Made by a program: the position numbers and the translations under genes
Shown here: positions 52,509 to 60,768 of the stretch, piece after piece
How the letters are laid out: every line of letters begins with the position of its first letter
Numbering within the stretch: position 1 is the stretch's first letter
The notes under the pieces: generated by a model
Told to the model about the DNA's origin: nothing
Database searches by the model: none
Seen by the model: the letters and a program-made list of their open reading frames with translations, nothing else
NCBI GenBank assembly: GCA_029194675.1
Contig: JARFXP010000001.1
Location: 1,418,501 to 1,482,500 of the forward strand
Direction of reading: 5' to 3'
Length of the DNA stretch: 64,000 bases
Source: Nitrospira sp.
GTDB lineage: Bacteria > Nitrospirota > Nitrospiria > Nitrospirales > Nitrospiraceae

Positions 52509-53885
52509 TTACTTCGGAACGTCCTGGGCACAACGGAACCCCACATCGTCGTTCCGATTCGTGGATAGGTTCCTATTCCGGAACGCAGACCGGATACCGT
52601 ACGGTCTATTGCCCCAGGACCCACCGCGGACCACTCCAAAAACTTCGGTTGGAGGCCCCTTTGGATTGCGCACTGGACTCTTGCTGTAATAATTCTCGTC
52701 ATACCCATCTGCGACCCATTCCCCCACGTTCCCGGCCATATCGTAGACACTGGAGGAACTCTTCCCTTCTTCGAACGACCCCACGTCGGTGAGCACCCCA
52801 TAGTTCTGAAACTCGGTCTTATGAAAGTTCGCTCGTTGCTCACTCGGTGGCTCATTCCCCCAGGGATACCGACGCTCGTCGGTTCCTCGCGAGGCCTTCT
52901 CCCATTCGGCTTCCGTGGGTAAGCGTTTTCCTGCCCAGGCGCAGTAATCTGTGGCATCACCCCAGTGAACCCCAACGACAGGCTTGTGCGCATGTTGCTT
53001 GGGCACTCGGTCGGACCAATACTTTGGCGCATCTTGGTTCGTCTCTTGGAAGAATCTGGCGTAGCGAGCGGTCGTCACCTCGTATTGGTCGATATAGAAG
53101 GCATCAACATGAACGCGGTGCCGAGGATGTTCGTCTTTATTGCCTTCGCCATCCGGTGTACCCATCCAGAATTCCCCCGCTGGAACCAGCACCATCGGCG
53201 CACCATCCTTGCCGGCGATCTCATCCTTATTTTTGAGTCCTACTTTAACGAGATACTTTCTGAAAACTTCAGCTGGCACAGCGAAACCATACCGAGTTGA
53301 CTCCGCCATGAGCCCAACTATAGAACCGTTTAGAATCAGCGGTCCCCCTGAACTGCCTTCATCGATATTGATATCAATCACGAGATTACTCCCTTTCCGC
53401 GAACCGATGGCCCCTTTGAGGATGGTCCAAGGTCCTGCGCCAGCCGGGAATCCAATGGTGACGATGTCTTCACCTCCTGATAAAGGAGTCCCGTAGTCAA
53501 TTGCGAGCTGATTGAGACCCGATGGCAGGTGCTCCTTTCCCTGAACCACCAGCACAGCTAGACTGGTTGCCTCCTCTCCTTCCTTGTCTATCACTGTTGC
53601 TCGCACAGGAACGTTTCGATTCGTGAAGAATTCCACTTGGGGGTGCGGATCGAGCCCTACCACATGGGCAGCCGTTAGAATATATGCCTGTTCATTTCCG
53701 AGGTTTACGATGAACCCGGCACCTACCGTCGTCTTGCCTTGCTCTTTTGCCGTAATTCTCACCACACCCTTCTTGAGATCTTCAATACTCTTCGCGTAAC
53801 TGGGCATGGCAACCGGTAAGAAATGGAGAAGCAGGAAACCGGCAAGAAGCGAGATGAGTACTTTCCTATTCATCGGCGTCCTCAT
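52509..53885 (-). CDS. Secreted trypsin-fold protein fused to a full FGE-like domain
   Basis: The protein is about 458 aa from the ATG at 53885, which overlaps the TIR-gene stop (ATGA). Signal peptide (LISLLAGFLLLHFLPVA); trypsin-like domain (LKKGVVRITAKEQGKTTVGA, YILTAAHVVGLD, DEGSSGGPLILNGSIVGLMA) with the Asp site as ATSLAVLV; then an FGE-like domain from about residue 225 (GAPMVLVPAGEFWMGTPDGE, YIDQYEVTTARYARFFQET, GKRLPTEAEWEKASRGTDER, MAGNVGEWVADGYDE, FRCAQD). The cysteines of catalytic FGE are missing in VVRGGSWGNRPYG. Translational coupling to a TIR protein suggests the two work together. Confidence 0.87.
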   Translation of the reverse strand: MRTPMNRKVLISLLAGFLLLHFLPVAMPSYAKSIEDLKKGVVRITAKEQGKTTVGAGFIVNLGNEQAYILTAAHVVGLDPHPQVEFFTNRNVPVRATVIDKEGEEATSLAVLVVQGKEHLPSGLNQLAIDYGTPLSGGEDIVTIGFPAGAGPWTILKGAIGSRKGSNLVIDINIDEGSSGGPLILNGSIVGLMAESTRYGFAVPAEVFRKYLVKVGLKNKDEIAGKDGAPMVLVPAGEFWMGTPDGEGNKDEHPRHRVHVDAFYIDQYEVTTARYARFFQETNQDAPKYWSDRVPKQHAHKPVVGVHWGDATDYCAWAGKRLPTEAEWEKASRGTDERRYPWGNEPPSEQRANFHKTEFQNYGVLTDVGSFEEGKSSSSVYDMAGNVGEWVADGYDENYYSKSPVRNPKGPPTEVFGVVRGGSWGNRPYGIRSAFRNRNLSTNRNDDVGFRCAQDVPK

Positions 53886-55510
53886 CGCTTGAACTCCTTC
53901 AACAGCCGATATGCTCCGAGACCATACATAAAGATTGCTGAGACAATTGCTGCAAACATCTCGAGTCGTGCATTGTGCCACAAGGCATCCAACGCGGTCA
54001 GGCCACGACTCTGGGTCGGGATCTGGCCGGACTTCGTGCGGATGTCCTTGGCCATGCCTTCACCCCTGAGGTGTATGCCGGTCCGATTAGCCGTCAGGCT
54101 GAGCTCCTGAATCGTGAATCCGTCGAGATGCTCCAATCCAACGGCTTCGTCCTGCTTAATCGAGACCGTACCAAGGAGATGTTCGTAACCTGGAAATGTA
54201 ATTGTCCCATCGCTGGTCAACGCGCTGATCCGCGCGCCACCTTTGACGAGAGTTTGCCTACCACCGTCGGCCTCGCTGGCCTGTCGGGTGAAATCGACCG
54301 TGGTAACAGGGACACCTCCAAACACCTGGTGCGCCGATTGCCCTAACGCGAATGTCGGTAATAAGACCAGTTCATCTGACCTTGCCTTGACCATGACGCG
54401 AGATGGCTGGTCCAGCAACGTGATACGATAGGTCAACTCATCATCTTGATTAAAGGGCAAGCCTTTAAGTCCGTGTATCTCCACATGATCTGCGATGAAG
54501 GTGAACTGTCGGCCTGGACGCAGGATGGACTCGTTCTGCCCAGCGACTTTGATCGTGACACCCTCTCTCTTCTCAGTCTTCACCTTCGTATCCTTTTTGT
54601 CTCTCTCCTCTTTTTTCTGTCTCTTTTCCTTCTCTCGCGTTTCGAGTGAGACGCGCGCTCCTGGCTTCGCCACGATAGAATCCAGCTTGATCGGCTCCCC
54701 ATCACCTTCCAGAACAACTTTTGAACGGTGTTTCAGATGATTCGCAACCACGGTGAGTTCGGATTCGGCCAGGGCCAGCTTTCGCCATGCCTTGTCCGGA
54801 TATCTATCCTCTTTCAATTGATAGAGCGACGGGTCCGCCACTTCAATTGTGGAAGGCGCAAACGTGATCGCCTCGAAGTTCTCGATCCCGACTGAGTCCG
54901 CAACCATCCCACTCAGCGTGAAGGCATCCTGCGATTGCTTGGCACCGAGCACGAATTCCACACGCTCGGTGGTCAGCTCCACCTGGACCCGTGCCGGAAT
55001 CGACCACAGCATGAGGCCGACCACCACAACGGACCCCATGAGGACTGGGGCAGTGACGAGCCAAATGGGATGAACTCGTTTCCACCAAGGGATGGGGCCG
55101 AACTCAACTCGCTTCGGCGGACGCTTGGCGAGCCGTTCGATGTCCTTGAGCAACTGGGAGAAACCTGCATGATCGACGCCTGCCTCCCAATCCACCAGGG
55201 ATTGAAAGGTCCGTTGGGTAAAGCCAAGTGGAATATCACTCTCATTGATCTTGATGGGGAGATACTTGTCTTGCTTCTTGGCTTCGGCGGCTTCAGCTTG
55301 GACCCACTCGGATTCGACGGATTGTTCAGACCACACGACAATTGCGCATTTGGCCGCTGAAAGTTCCTGTCTTATTACTGCATTGAACGACCCGCCGGTG
55401 GGAATGTTGCGGTCCCACCAGACCGACCAGCCGTGCGTCTCTAATGTCTTCGCGAAACGTTCAACCCAAGGACGGTCTTTGCTGGAATAGCTGATGAAGA
55501 TGTCGCTCAT
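53882..55510 (-). CDS. Membrane-bound TIR-domain protein
   Basis: The protein is about 542 aa from the ATG at 55510; a GTG three codons earlier is possible. The N-terminal TIR domain (SDIFISYSSKDRPWVERFAK ... HGWSVWWDRNIPTGGSFNAV) keeps the catalytic Glu of the SEWVQAE segment (about residue 75), so NAD+ hydrolysis is plausible. One membrane helix (IWLVTAPVLMGSVVVVGLML, about 150-169) leads to a large domain of about 330 aa with a Lys/Glu-rich stretch (REKEKRQKKEERDKKDTKVK). A second helix (MFAAIVSAIFMYGLGAYRLL) lies at the C-terminus. The TIR would face the cytoplasm and the large domain the periplasm, next to the secreted trypsin-FGE partner. Confidence 0.87.
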   Translation of the reverse strand: MSDIFISYSSKDRPWVERFAKTLETHGWSVWWDRNIPTGGSFNAVIRQELSAAKCAIVVWSEQSVESEWVQAEAAEAKKQDKYLPIKINESDIPLGFTQRTFQSLVDWEAGVDHAGFSQLLKDIERLAKRPPKRVEFGPIPWWKRVHPIWLVTAPVLMGSVVVVGLMLWSIPARVQVELTTERVEFVLGAKQSQDAFTLSGMVADSVGIENFEAITFAPSTIEVADPSLYQLKEDRYPDKAWRKLALAESELTVVANHLKHRSKVVLEGDGEPIKLDSIVAKPGARVSLETREKEKRQKKEERDKKDTKVKTEKREGVTIKVAGQNESILRPGRQFTFIADHVEIHGLKGLPFNQDDELTYRITLLDQPSRVMVKARSDELVLLPTFALGQSAHQVFGGVPVTTVDFTRQASEADGGRQTLVKGGARISALTSDGTITFPGYEHLLGTVSIKQDEAVGLEHLDGFTIQELSLTANRTGIHLRGEGMAKDIRTKSGQIPTQSRGLTALDALWHNARLEMFAAIVSAIFMYGLGAYRLLKEFKR

Positions 55511-55523
55511 GGCCGGCACCTAA

Positions 55524-55725
55524 CAGGATGTTGAAAAAGTCATCCAGCTTTGTTCTCGCATCGCTCAGAGGGCTCAACGTACCGAAGCGTACGCCTCGCC
55601 TCTTCGCTCGCTGCGGCCTTGCCGGAATGCCTTTTTGAACATCCTGTGGGATATTGAGATGGCATCTGTGATCGTTCGACAACGCCTTTGCCGGAAATGC
55701 GAAAATAGTTTTTCAACAGCCTGCT
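55524..55725. repeat. Structured intergenic repeat with inverted arms
   Basis: CAGGATGTTGAAAAAG (55524-55539) is found inverted with one mismatch at 55631-55646, and a third related arm, AGTTTTTCAACAGCCTGCT, occurs at 55707-55725. The segment has no coding capacity. It looks like a dispersed non-coding repeat of the REP or MITE kind. Confidence 0.6.
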
Positions 55726-55741
55726 ATGCCTGGATCTTCCG

Positions 55742-56488
55742 CTACCGTGCTGTCGGGCGGTGAAAGAACAGCACAGTCTGATGGAGAGGCTGGTTGGTAT
55801 CGAGAAAATAGCCGTTGCAGACCAGGGCATACTGTCCTTCTTGCGCACTCCCCGCCTCCCATCGCACGGTGAACGGCCGGCCCCCCGGAATTCGGCGGAA
55901 CACTTGCGTCATGAGTTCGCTCGATTCTTTGCCTCGAAAGACCTTGCAGGAAAGCCGCGCATCCCCGTTGGTTTTCATGGTGAACAGGTAGCCGTTGATC
56001 TTGTCGGGAGGCCGGGCGTGATAAAGGATCGCCGGCGCGATCTCTTCGTTTTCGGCCGGTGTTTCTTTTCCCAGGCGAATCAGCACCCCCAACTCATATG
56101 GGTTGAGTTTCTGATCCAACTGTCGTAGCACGGCGCCTGTCGGCCAGGTGTATTCGTTTACGGACTTGGCTTGCCAGCCCTTCGCCGGTTTCACCTTGTC
56201 GAGCCAATAGTACAGCCGGTAATCCTGCTCTCGAACGGTGAGATGAACGGGAGTCTGGCTCTGGAGGTAAAACCAAACCCGGAGTTGATCGGGCAGTTGC
56301 GTAGCGGGTTCCTGATAGTCGGCCAGGACGGAGATGACTTCAATATCGTAACCGGAGACCGGTTTCGGTTTGACTCCTTCGAAGCGATCGCCACGATTTT
56401 GGTAATCCAGATTCGGATCGGCCCAAAGAGGCAGGGGCAAAATGAGCCACACAAGGAGGAGGAAATTTCGCGTGAGTGTGCGACCCAT
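55742..56488 (-). CDS. Periplasmic protein of unknown function
   Basis: The protein is about 248 aa from the ATG at 56488 (MGRTLTRNFLLLVWLILPLP); the frame is open 16 codons further upstream. A signal peptide ends near LWADPN. The mature part is strand-rich with many aromatic residues: PVSGYDIEVISVLADYQEPA, REQDYRLYYWLDKVKPAKGW, then FTVRWEAGSAQEGQYALVCN. I do not recognise a domain. It lies upstream of the TIR gene on the same strand, separated by the repeat, so co-transcription is uncertain. Confidence 0.7.
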   Translation of the reverse strand: MGRTLTRNFLLLVWLILPLPLWADPNLDYQNRGDRFEGVKPKPVSGYDIEVISVLADYQEPATQLPDQLRVWFYLQSQTPVHLTVREQDYRLYYWLDKVKPAKGWQAKSVNEYTWPTGAVLRQLDQKLNPYELGVLIRLGKETPAENEEIAPAILYHARPPDKINGYLFTMKTNGDARLSCKVFRGKESSELMTQVFRRIPGGRPFTVRWEAGSAQEGQYALVCNGYFLDTNQPLHQTVLFFHRPTAR

Positions 56489-56656
56489 GTCGGCACCAAA
56501 GGGAATGGTTGCGAATCGATTGTGTGACGATTTCAAATTCGCCGGCAGTATAATCCAGCTACGTAAGTGAGTCTAGCGAGGAGGCAAGCCCTGAACCGAG
56601 CGTATTGGAGGAGACGAAATCTGTACCTGGACCTTTGTGGCAGACACCGGCTGCGC

Positions 56657-56684
56657 TATGTATGTATGTATGTATGTATGTATG
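56657..56684 (+). repeat. Tetranucleotide microsatellite (TATG)7
   Basis: Seven uninterrupted TATG units. Such runs change length by slippage. This one is in a non-coding gap between two minus-strand genes, or within a doubtful 29-codon plus-strand frame. Confidence 0.95.
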
Positions 56685-56765
56685 ATGGACGAGATTGACA
56701 GCGCTCCACCCTCTGGAGCCGACAAGAAAATAGTTGGATTTGGTTAAAAAGAGGGTAAAAACACT

Positions 56766-56794
56766 GAGGCCAGCTCCTTTCGGAAACTGGCCTC
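56766..56794 (-). terminator. Rho-independent terminator of the ParB-like gene
   Basis: Read on the minus strand, GAGGCCAG and CTGGCCTC form an 8-bp stem (56766-56773 with 56787-56794), with further TCC/GGA pairing inside. A GTTTTTA run follows on that strand (56755-56762). It lies about 110 bases after the ParB-like stop. Confidence 0.7.
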
Positions 56795-56905
56795 GTACCC
56801 TGGCCCGAAGGCATAGGGGGGATAATTGTTATAAACTATAGCGCGGCAGACCTTTCTGTCAATCTGGTTATATGCTGTGGGAACAAGGGTTTTTGATCGG
56901 TCGTC

Positions 56906-57928
56906 CTACTCGCTCTCATCCGGCGGGCCACCTGACTTCGCAAGATCGTCCATCTTGATCTTGTCCGGATTGAACTTCTGCGCGGCCTGCGTCATGCGAT
57001 CGAGGGCTTCATCGAACGACAAGGGCGGCGCATCTTTGGGACGAAAGCGAATGGGATTCACGCGGGCGACGACGAAGTTTTTGAGATAGGGACTGGTCAG
57101 CCCCTTGGCTTTGAGCGCTTCGACTTGTTTAACGATGAGATCATCCAGAGCCAGGACGGTCTTGGCGCGCTGCTGACGAATGGTCAACGCTCCCTGCATC
57201 GGTTCCTTCAGAAATTCATCCACCCGCCTCAGCACCGGATGGTAGGCTCCGCCGCTGAATCTCGGTCGCTCCTCGTAACAGAGGCCCAGCGTGATCAGCG
57301 CCGGTTCCTCGAACTCCAGCGCGTACGTGTCTTCCATTGCATGATCGAGTTGTGCCAACTCCCGGTACATCCGGATCACTTCCAACGCCTTTTCACGAAG
57401 ATTGTGTGCCTTCTCCGTATTCAGCGCGAGAATCTGATAAGCGGCAGCAGCTTCTGGAACCACGATCGCGATAATGCTCTTCGCCCCCAGGGTCCGCATG
57501 GCGGACAGGCGATGGTTGCCGTTCGGCGTCCAGTACTTCGCCGCATGGTCGGGTTTTGCGATTCGCACGGTGATGATGGGATCGAGAAAGCGACCGATTT
57601 TCCCGATGACCGCTTCCAACTTCCGGACATGCGTATCAGAGATATTGCGTTGATAGGGTGTCGGCTCCACCAGCTCGATCGGCAAAGCGGCTAGGACCAA
57701 CCAATGTCCGCCGTAGGGTTCGCGATAGATCGAGAGGACTTTCCCGCGATCCTGTTCGATCGCCTGATGTAACTCGGCCACGACACCCGGCGGTGCGGCA
57801 GCCTGCAACTCATCCGCAGCGAGGCCGGCGGAGGCTCCGACTGGTTTCCGACGCCGCCTCGCTCCTTTGGGTAGCGGCGGTTTTTTCGCTTTCTGTTGGG
57901 CCACCGCGATATGGTAGGACAGAGCCAT
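56906..57928 (-). CDS. ParB/Srx-like nuclease-domain protein
   Basis: The protein is about 340 aa from the ATG at 57928, whose codon overlaps the divergent GDPD start (CCATGG). The ParB N-terminal-like domain is shown by ALPIELVEPTPYQRNISDTH, IGRFLDPIITVRIAK and the phosphate-loop region YWTPNGNHRLSAMRTLGAKS (GNHR, about residues 130-150). A helical C-terminal half follows. There is no parA neighbour and no clear helix-turn-helix, so this is not a chromosome partition protein; related proteins act as CTP- or ATP-binding switches or nucleases. Function unknown. Confidence 0.8.
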   Translation of the reverse strand: MALSYHIAVAQQKAKKPPLPKGARRRRKPVGASAGLAADELQAAAPPGVVAELHQAIEQDRGKVLSIYREPYGGHWLVLAALPIELVEPTPYQRNISDTHVRKLEAVIGKIGRFLDPIITVRIAKPDHAAKYWTPNGNHRLSAMRTLGAKSIIAIVVPEAAAAYQILALNTEKAHNLREKALEVIRMYRELAQLDHAMEDTYALEFEEPALITLGLCYEERPRFSGGAYHPVLRRVDEFLKEPMQGALTIRQQRAKTVLALDDLIVKQVEALKAKGLTSPYLKNFVVARVNPIRFRPKDAPPLSFDEALDRMTQAAQKFNPDKIKMDDLAKSGGPPDESE

Positions 57929-58616
57929 GGAAAAGGAAAGTCCCAACCAACGGATGCTTCGCATCGGCCATCGCGGCGCCTGCGGGTACGCACCGGAAAA
58001 TACCCTGGCCTCCATCGAGCGCGCGATCGAACTCCGATGCGCCTTCACGGAAGTGGATATCCAACGAACTTCCGACGATGAACTGGTCCTCCTGCATGAC
58101 GAGCGGGTAGACCGCACAACGAACGGTCACGGGCTTGTTTCTGACTTGACTCTTTCAGATATTCGAAAGCTGGATGCCGGTGACGGTCAGAGGGTTCCGA
58201 CGCTGGAGGAGGCTCTCAGGGCCGCCAAGGGACGAATTGGATTGATTCTGGAGCTGAAGACCAAAGGGTTAGCCCATGATGTCTGCACGATTGTCGGCGC
58301 TGGCGGCCTGGACCGGTCGGTTATCTATGCCTCGTTTCTGCACGAAGAACTTCAGCATATACGAAGAATTGATCCGCACGCCGACACGTTGGCCCTCTTC
58401 AAGTGGTTTTCCAAGGTCCCTGTCGCCGCAGCCCTCAAACTGCAAGCCACGCACGTGGGCCTCCGTTTCAATACCGCTACAAAACGTCGGGTGAAGGCAC
58501 TCCACAAGGCGGAGCTGACCGTGTTCGTCTATACCGTTAACAATCCTGCCGAGATCAAGGAGATGAAAACGCTCGGTGTGGATGGGATTATTTCGAACTT
58601 CCCGGATCGCATTTGA
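57927..58616 (+). CDS. Glycerophosphodiester phosphodiesterase
   Basis: This encodes 229 aa. GDPD motifs: IGHRGACGYAPENTLASIER with catalytic His-Arg and Glu (about 13-32), FTEVDIQRTSDDELVLLHDE with metal ligands and second catalytic His, and LILELKT. The C-terminal VYTVNNPAEIKEMKTLGVDG is also typical. No signal peptide, so it is a cytoplasmic UgpQ-type enzyme releasing glycerol 3-phosphate. It diverges from the ParB-like gene with overlapping start codons. Confidence 0.93.
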   Translation: MEKESPNQRMLRIGHRGACGYAPENTLASIERAIELRCAFTEVDIQRTSDDELVLLHDERVDRTTNGHGLVSDLTLSDIRKLDAGDGQRVPTLEEALRAAKGRIGLILELKTKGLAHDVCTIVGAGGLDRSVIYASFLHEELQHIRRIDPHADTLALFKWFSKVPVAAALKLQATHVGLRFNTATKRRVKALHKAELTVFVYTVNNPAEIKEMKTLGVDGIISNFPDRI

Positions 58617-58650
58617 TCAGCGCACGAAGAAGGGATGGTTCAGAAACAGC

Positions 58651-58686
58651 GCGGGCGACCTTGCACTACGGTGGGAGGTCGCCCGC
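58651..58686 (+). terminator. Terminator hairpin of the GDPD gene
   Basis: GCGGGCGACCT (58651-58661) pairs with AGGTCGCCCGC (58676-58686), an 11-bp perfect stem with a 14-base loop, starting 35 bases after the stop codon. The following GATTTGG is a weak T tract. Confidence 0.65.
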
Positions 58687-58909
58687 GATTTGGCGCTTAG
58701 GACGCCGAAAATATTATGTTGAGCTCTGTTGTCGCGGCCCTCAAGACCCACACGATACTGCTGGTGATCCAAGGTTCCCAGTCGGGGGAGACCTCGTCAA
58801 TCCCGGGTGCCTGTGTTCCTCATGCTACCAAAGATCTCTCCACTCATGAATGGCTTTCACCCTGATGAGGGCTCTATGTGCCGATCCGGCACAGCCGGCG
58901 GAGAACTGG

Positions 58910-58981
58910 TCAGCATGACCGACAAGAAACCCACCCTTGCACCGGTGGGCCTAAAGGGCCAGGTGGCGTCGTGTCGTTCAT
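58910..58981 (-). CDS. Possible 23-aa peptide
   Basis: A short frame begins at an ATG at 58979-58981 with a strong GGAGGGTGG ribosome site seven to eight bases upstream. It encodes a Pro/Gly-rich peptide ending CRSC and stops at 58910. I know no homologue, and the only support is the ribosome site and a following small hairpin. Confidence 0.2.
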   Translation of the reverse strand: MNDTTPPGPLGPPVQGWVSCRSC

Positions 58982-59171
58982 CTCCACCCTCCTCTCGCGA
59001 TGAAGTCACCGAGAGACCTGGATGGCAGCCGCGCGTACTACCCGATCTCTCGACCTTCGATTGATAGATGGGCCGCAAGCCTCTCACTACGCCCATTAGG
59101 AGATCTTGTCAAGAGTCACGTTGCGTCTCTGGGAACCGATGCATAAGGCATAGCAGAAGCCGACCAGCATG

Positions 59172-60152
59172 CTACGGCTGCTTCTGAACATCCTGGGCAC
59201 AGCGGAAGCCCACATTCGGATCCTGCTCGGTCGGATCACTCTTCGTGCGAAACGACGACCGCAGCCGATACGGGGTATTGAGGTACGATCCACCCCGCTG
59301 AACCTTTACCGTCCCCTCTCCGGGACCACGCGGATTGATGGCCGGGCCGTTGATAAAGCTGGAATAAAAGTCCTCGGCGTACCAGTCCATCACCCATTCG
59401 TAGAGATTCCCCGCCAGATCCTGCACACCGTACGGACTTTGTCCCATGTGGTGATCGCCGATGACCGACACGGTCTCCGCGCCGCCTTCCTTTAACCCAT
59501 AGACCGCATGCACCGGAGTCGGTGGATCATTGCCCCATGGATAGACCCGTTCGTCAGTTCCACGCGCAGCCTTTTCCCATTCGGCTTCTGTGGGAAGCCG
59601 CTTGCCTATCCAGAGGCAGTACCCCATCGCATCCATCCAGTTCACCCAGCGGACAGGATGTTCGGCATGGATCAGGGGCGTTTCCTTGTCCGTGAATCCC
59701 CAAGGAGGTTCGCTCTGGATGGCCTCCACGTACTTGGCGAATCGCCGGTTCGTCACTTCGAATTTGTCCATGTAGAACGCATTGAGATACACGCGGTGCA
59801 CAGGGGCTTCGTCTTCATCACCCTTATCGCTTCCCATCACAAACTCACCGGCCGGCACCAGCACCATCGGCGCACCATCTTTCCCCATGACTTCCGGAGA
59901 GGCCGCAGTCAGCACAGTCAGCTGATACGCAGCGCCACCGTTGGTCGGTGACTTGCTCCTCTCTCCAGCCTTGTGATCGCCGTTGGAACCAGGCGGTTTC
60001 GCCGGCACGGGAAGAGGATCGGATCTTAGCGAGGTTGGTGGAACGGACTCGGGCTTAGCTGTCCGGTTTTCGGTCGCCGCTGCAGACCCTGCCTGTAGAG
60101 AGAGGGTCACGACACCAGCAATACATACAGTAAAAATTCGTCGGACATCCAT
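59172..60152 (-). CDS. Secreted FGE/SUMF1-domain protein
   Basis: The protein is about 326 aa from the ATG at 60152 (AAGG ribosome site). Signal peptide (IFTVCIAGVVTLSLQAGSAA), a Pro/Ser-rich linker of about 60 residues, then an FGE-like domain: GAPMVLVPAGEFVMGSDKGD, YMDKFEVTNRRFAKYVEAIQ, GKRLPTEAEWEKAARGTDER, LAGNLYEWVMDWYAEDFYSS and FRCAQD. The FGE cysteines are absent (VQRGGSYLNTPYRLRSS). It is a paralogue of the domains at 47650, 49179 and 52509 but has no protease part. Confidence 0.85.
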   Translation of the reverse strand: MDVRRIFTVCIAGVVTLSLQAGSAAATENRTAKPESVPPTSLRSDPLPVPAKPPGSNGDHKAGERSKSPTNGGAAYQLTVLTAASPEVMGKDGAPMVLVPAGEFVMGSDKGDEDEAPVHRVYLNAFYMDKFEVTNRRFAKYVEAIQSEPPWGFTDKETPLIHAEHPVRWVNWMDAMGYCLWIGKRLPTEAEWEKAARGTDERVYPWGNDPPTPVHAVYGLKEGGAETVSVIGDHHMGQSPYGVQDLAGNLYEWVMDWYAEDFYSSFINGPAINPRGPGEGTVKVQRGGSYLNTPYRLRSSFRTKSDPTEQDPNVGFRCAQDVQKQP

Positions 60153-60318
60153 ACCTTGGCCTCGCCCGATAATAAGGTACCGAAAACGTATGGCCAAATC
60201 CAGCCCACCTCGACCCAACCCCGCTGCGGCTCGACGACGGCAGTCCGTCGAACATGATGGCGGGTGATTGTGTCTAGAGTTGCACTTACCGGTCGTCCGG
60301 TGTAGCGTAGTCGTCAGG

Positions 60319-60765
60319 ATGTCGGTCTCGATTTTTTCCTCCATCCATAAGCGCCTTCCTCTTGTTGCCGGTGCCCTTCTTGCCGCTCTGGCCATCGGCT
60401 TTTCCGGCTGTGGCGCTCCCTGGCGAGATACCTATTTCAAGGAAGGGGTTGGTCGGCTGACACAGGAGGATATTCGGGAGCGACTGGGTCCCCCACACAC
60501 GGCGAAGACCCCGGCTCTCGGCGGGGATAGTCTCTGGACCTATCGGTTCGCGCTCGGCGACCAGGACCTCACCCCGTGGAATACCTCGGTCATCGCCGAC
60601 GCTTCCAACTCGGTCACCAGCTTGATGGGCAAGGGAGGAGAGAGCGCCAAACGTACGTTGTATTGCTATCGGTACACATTGACGTTCTCCGAGGACAAAA
60701 TCCTCAAGACCTGGAAACGTGAGGAATGCGTTCCTGGTACCCGCGATACACTGACCGTCAACTAG
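60319..60765 (+). CDS. BamE/SmpA-like lipoprotein
   Basis: The protein is about 148 aa from the ATG at 60319. The signal peptide ends in a lipobox (AIGFSGC). The mature part has the BamE-like unit LTQEDIRERLGPPHTAKTPA followed by SLWTYRFALGDQDL, and a second strand pair (LYCYRYTLTFSEDKILKTWK). BamE-type folds stabilise outer-membrane assembly complexes, but several lipoprotein families share the fold. The MscS gene starts three bases after its stop. Confidence 0.7.
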   Translation: MSVSIFSSIHKRLPLVAGALLAALAIGFSGCGAPWRDTYFKEGVGRLTQEDIRERLGPPHTAKTPALGGDSLWTYRFALGDQDLTPWNTSVIADASNSVTSLMGKGGESAKRTLYCYRYTLTFSEDKILKTWKREECVPGTRDTLTVN

Positions 60766-60768
60766 AGA

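Larger units (their letters stand above)
56489..56905. other. Intergenic region with tetranucleotide repeat and terminator
   Basis: No confident gene is seen in 417 bases. It contains the (TATG)7 run at 56657-56684, a 29-codon reading frame built on it (ATG 56658 to TAA 56747, ending MDEIDSAPPSGADKKIVGFG), and the hairpin at 56766-56794. The 29-codon frame lacks a good ribosome site and is not called as a gene. Confidence 0.6.
58617..59171. other. Intergenic region after the GDPD gene
   Basis: I see no convincing gene in 555 bases. It holds the terminator hairpin at 58651-58686, a possible 23-aa minus-strand peptide at 58910-58981, and a short inverted repeat TGTGCCGATCCGGCACA at about 58877-58893. 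The rest is unremarkable. Confidence 0.55.

Noticed and set aside
58807-59064. 85-codon plus-strand frame in the gap after the GDPD gene
   Set aside because: No ribosome site and unconvincing composition; the region is better described as intergenic.
47650-60152. Diversity-generating retroelement using the FGE domains as variable targets
   Set aside because: No reverse transcriptase and no template/variable repeat pair was found in the window.
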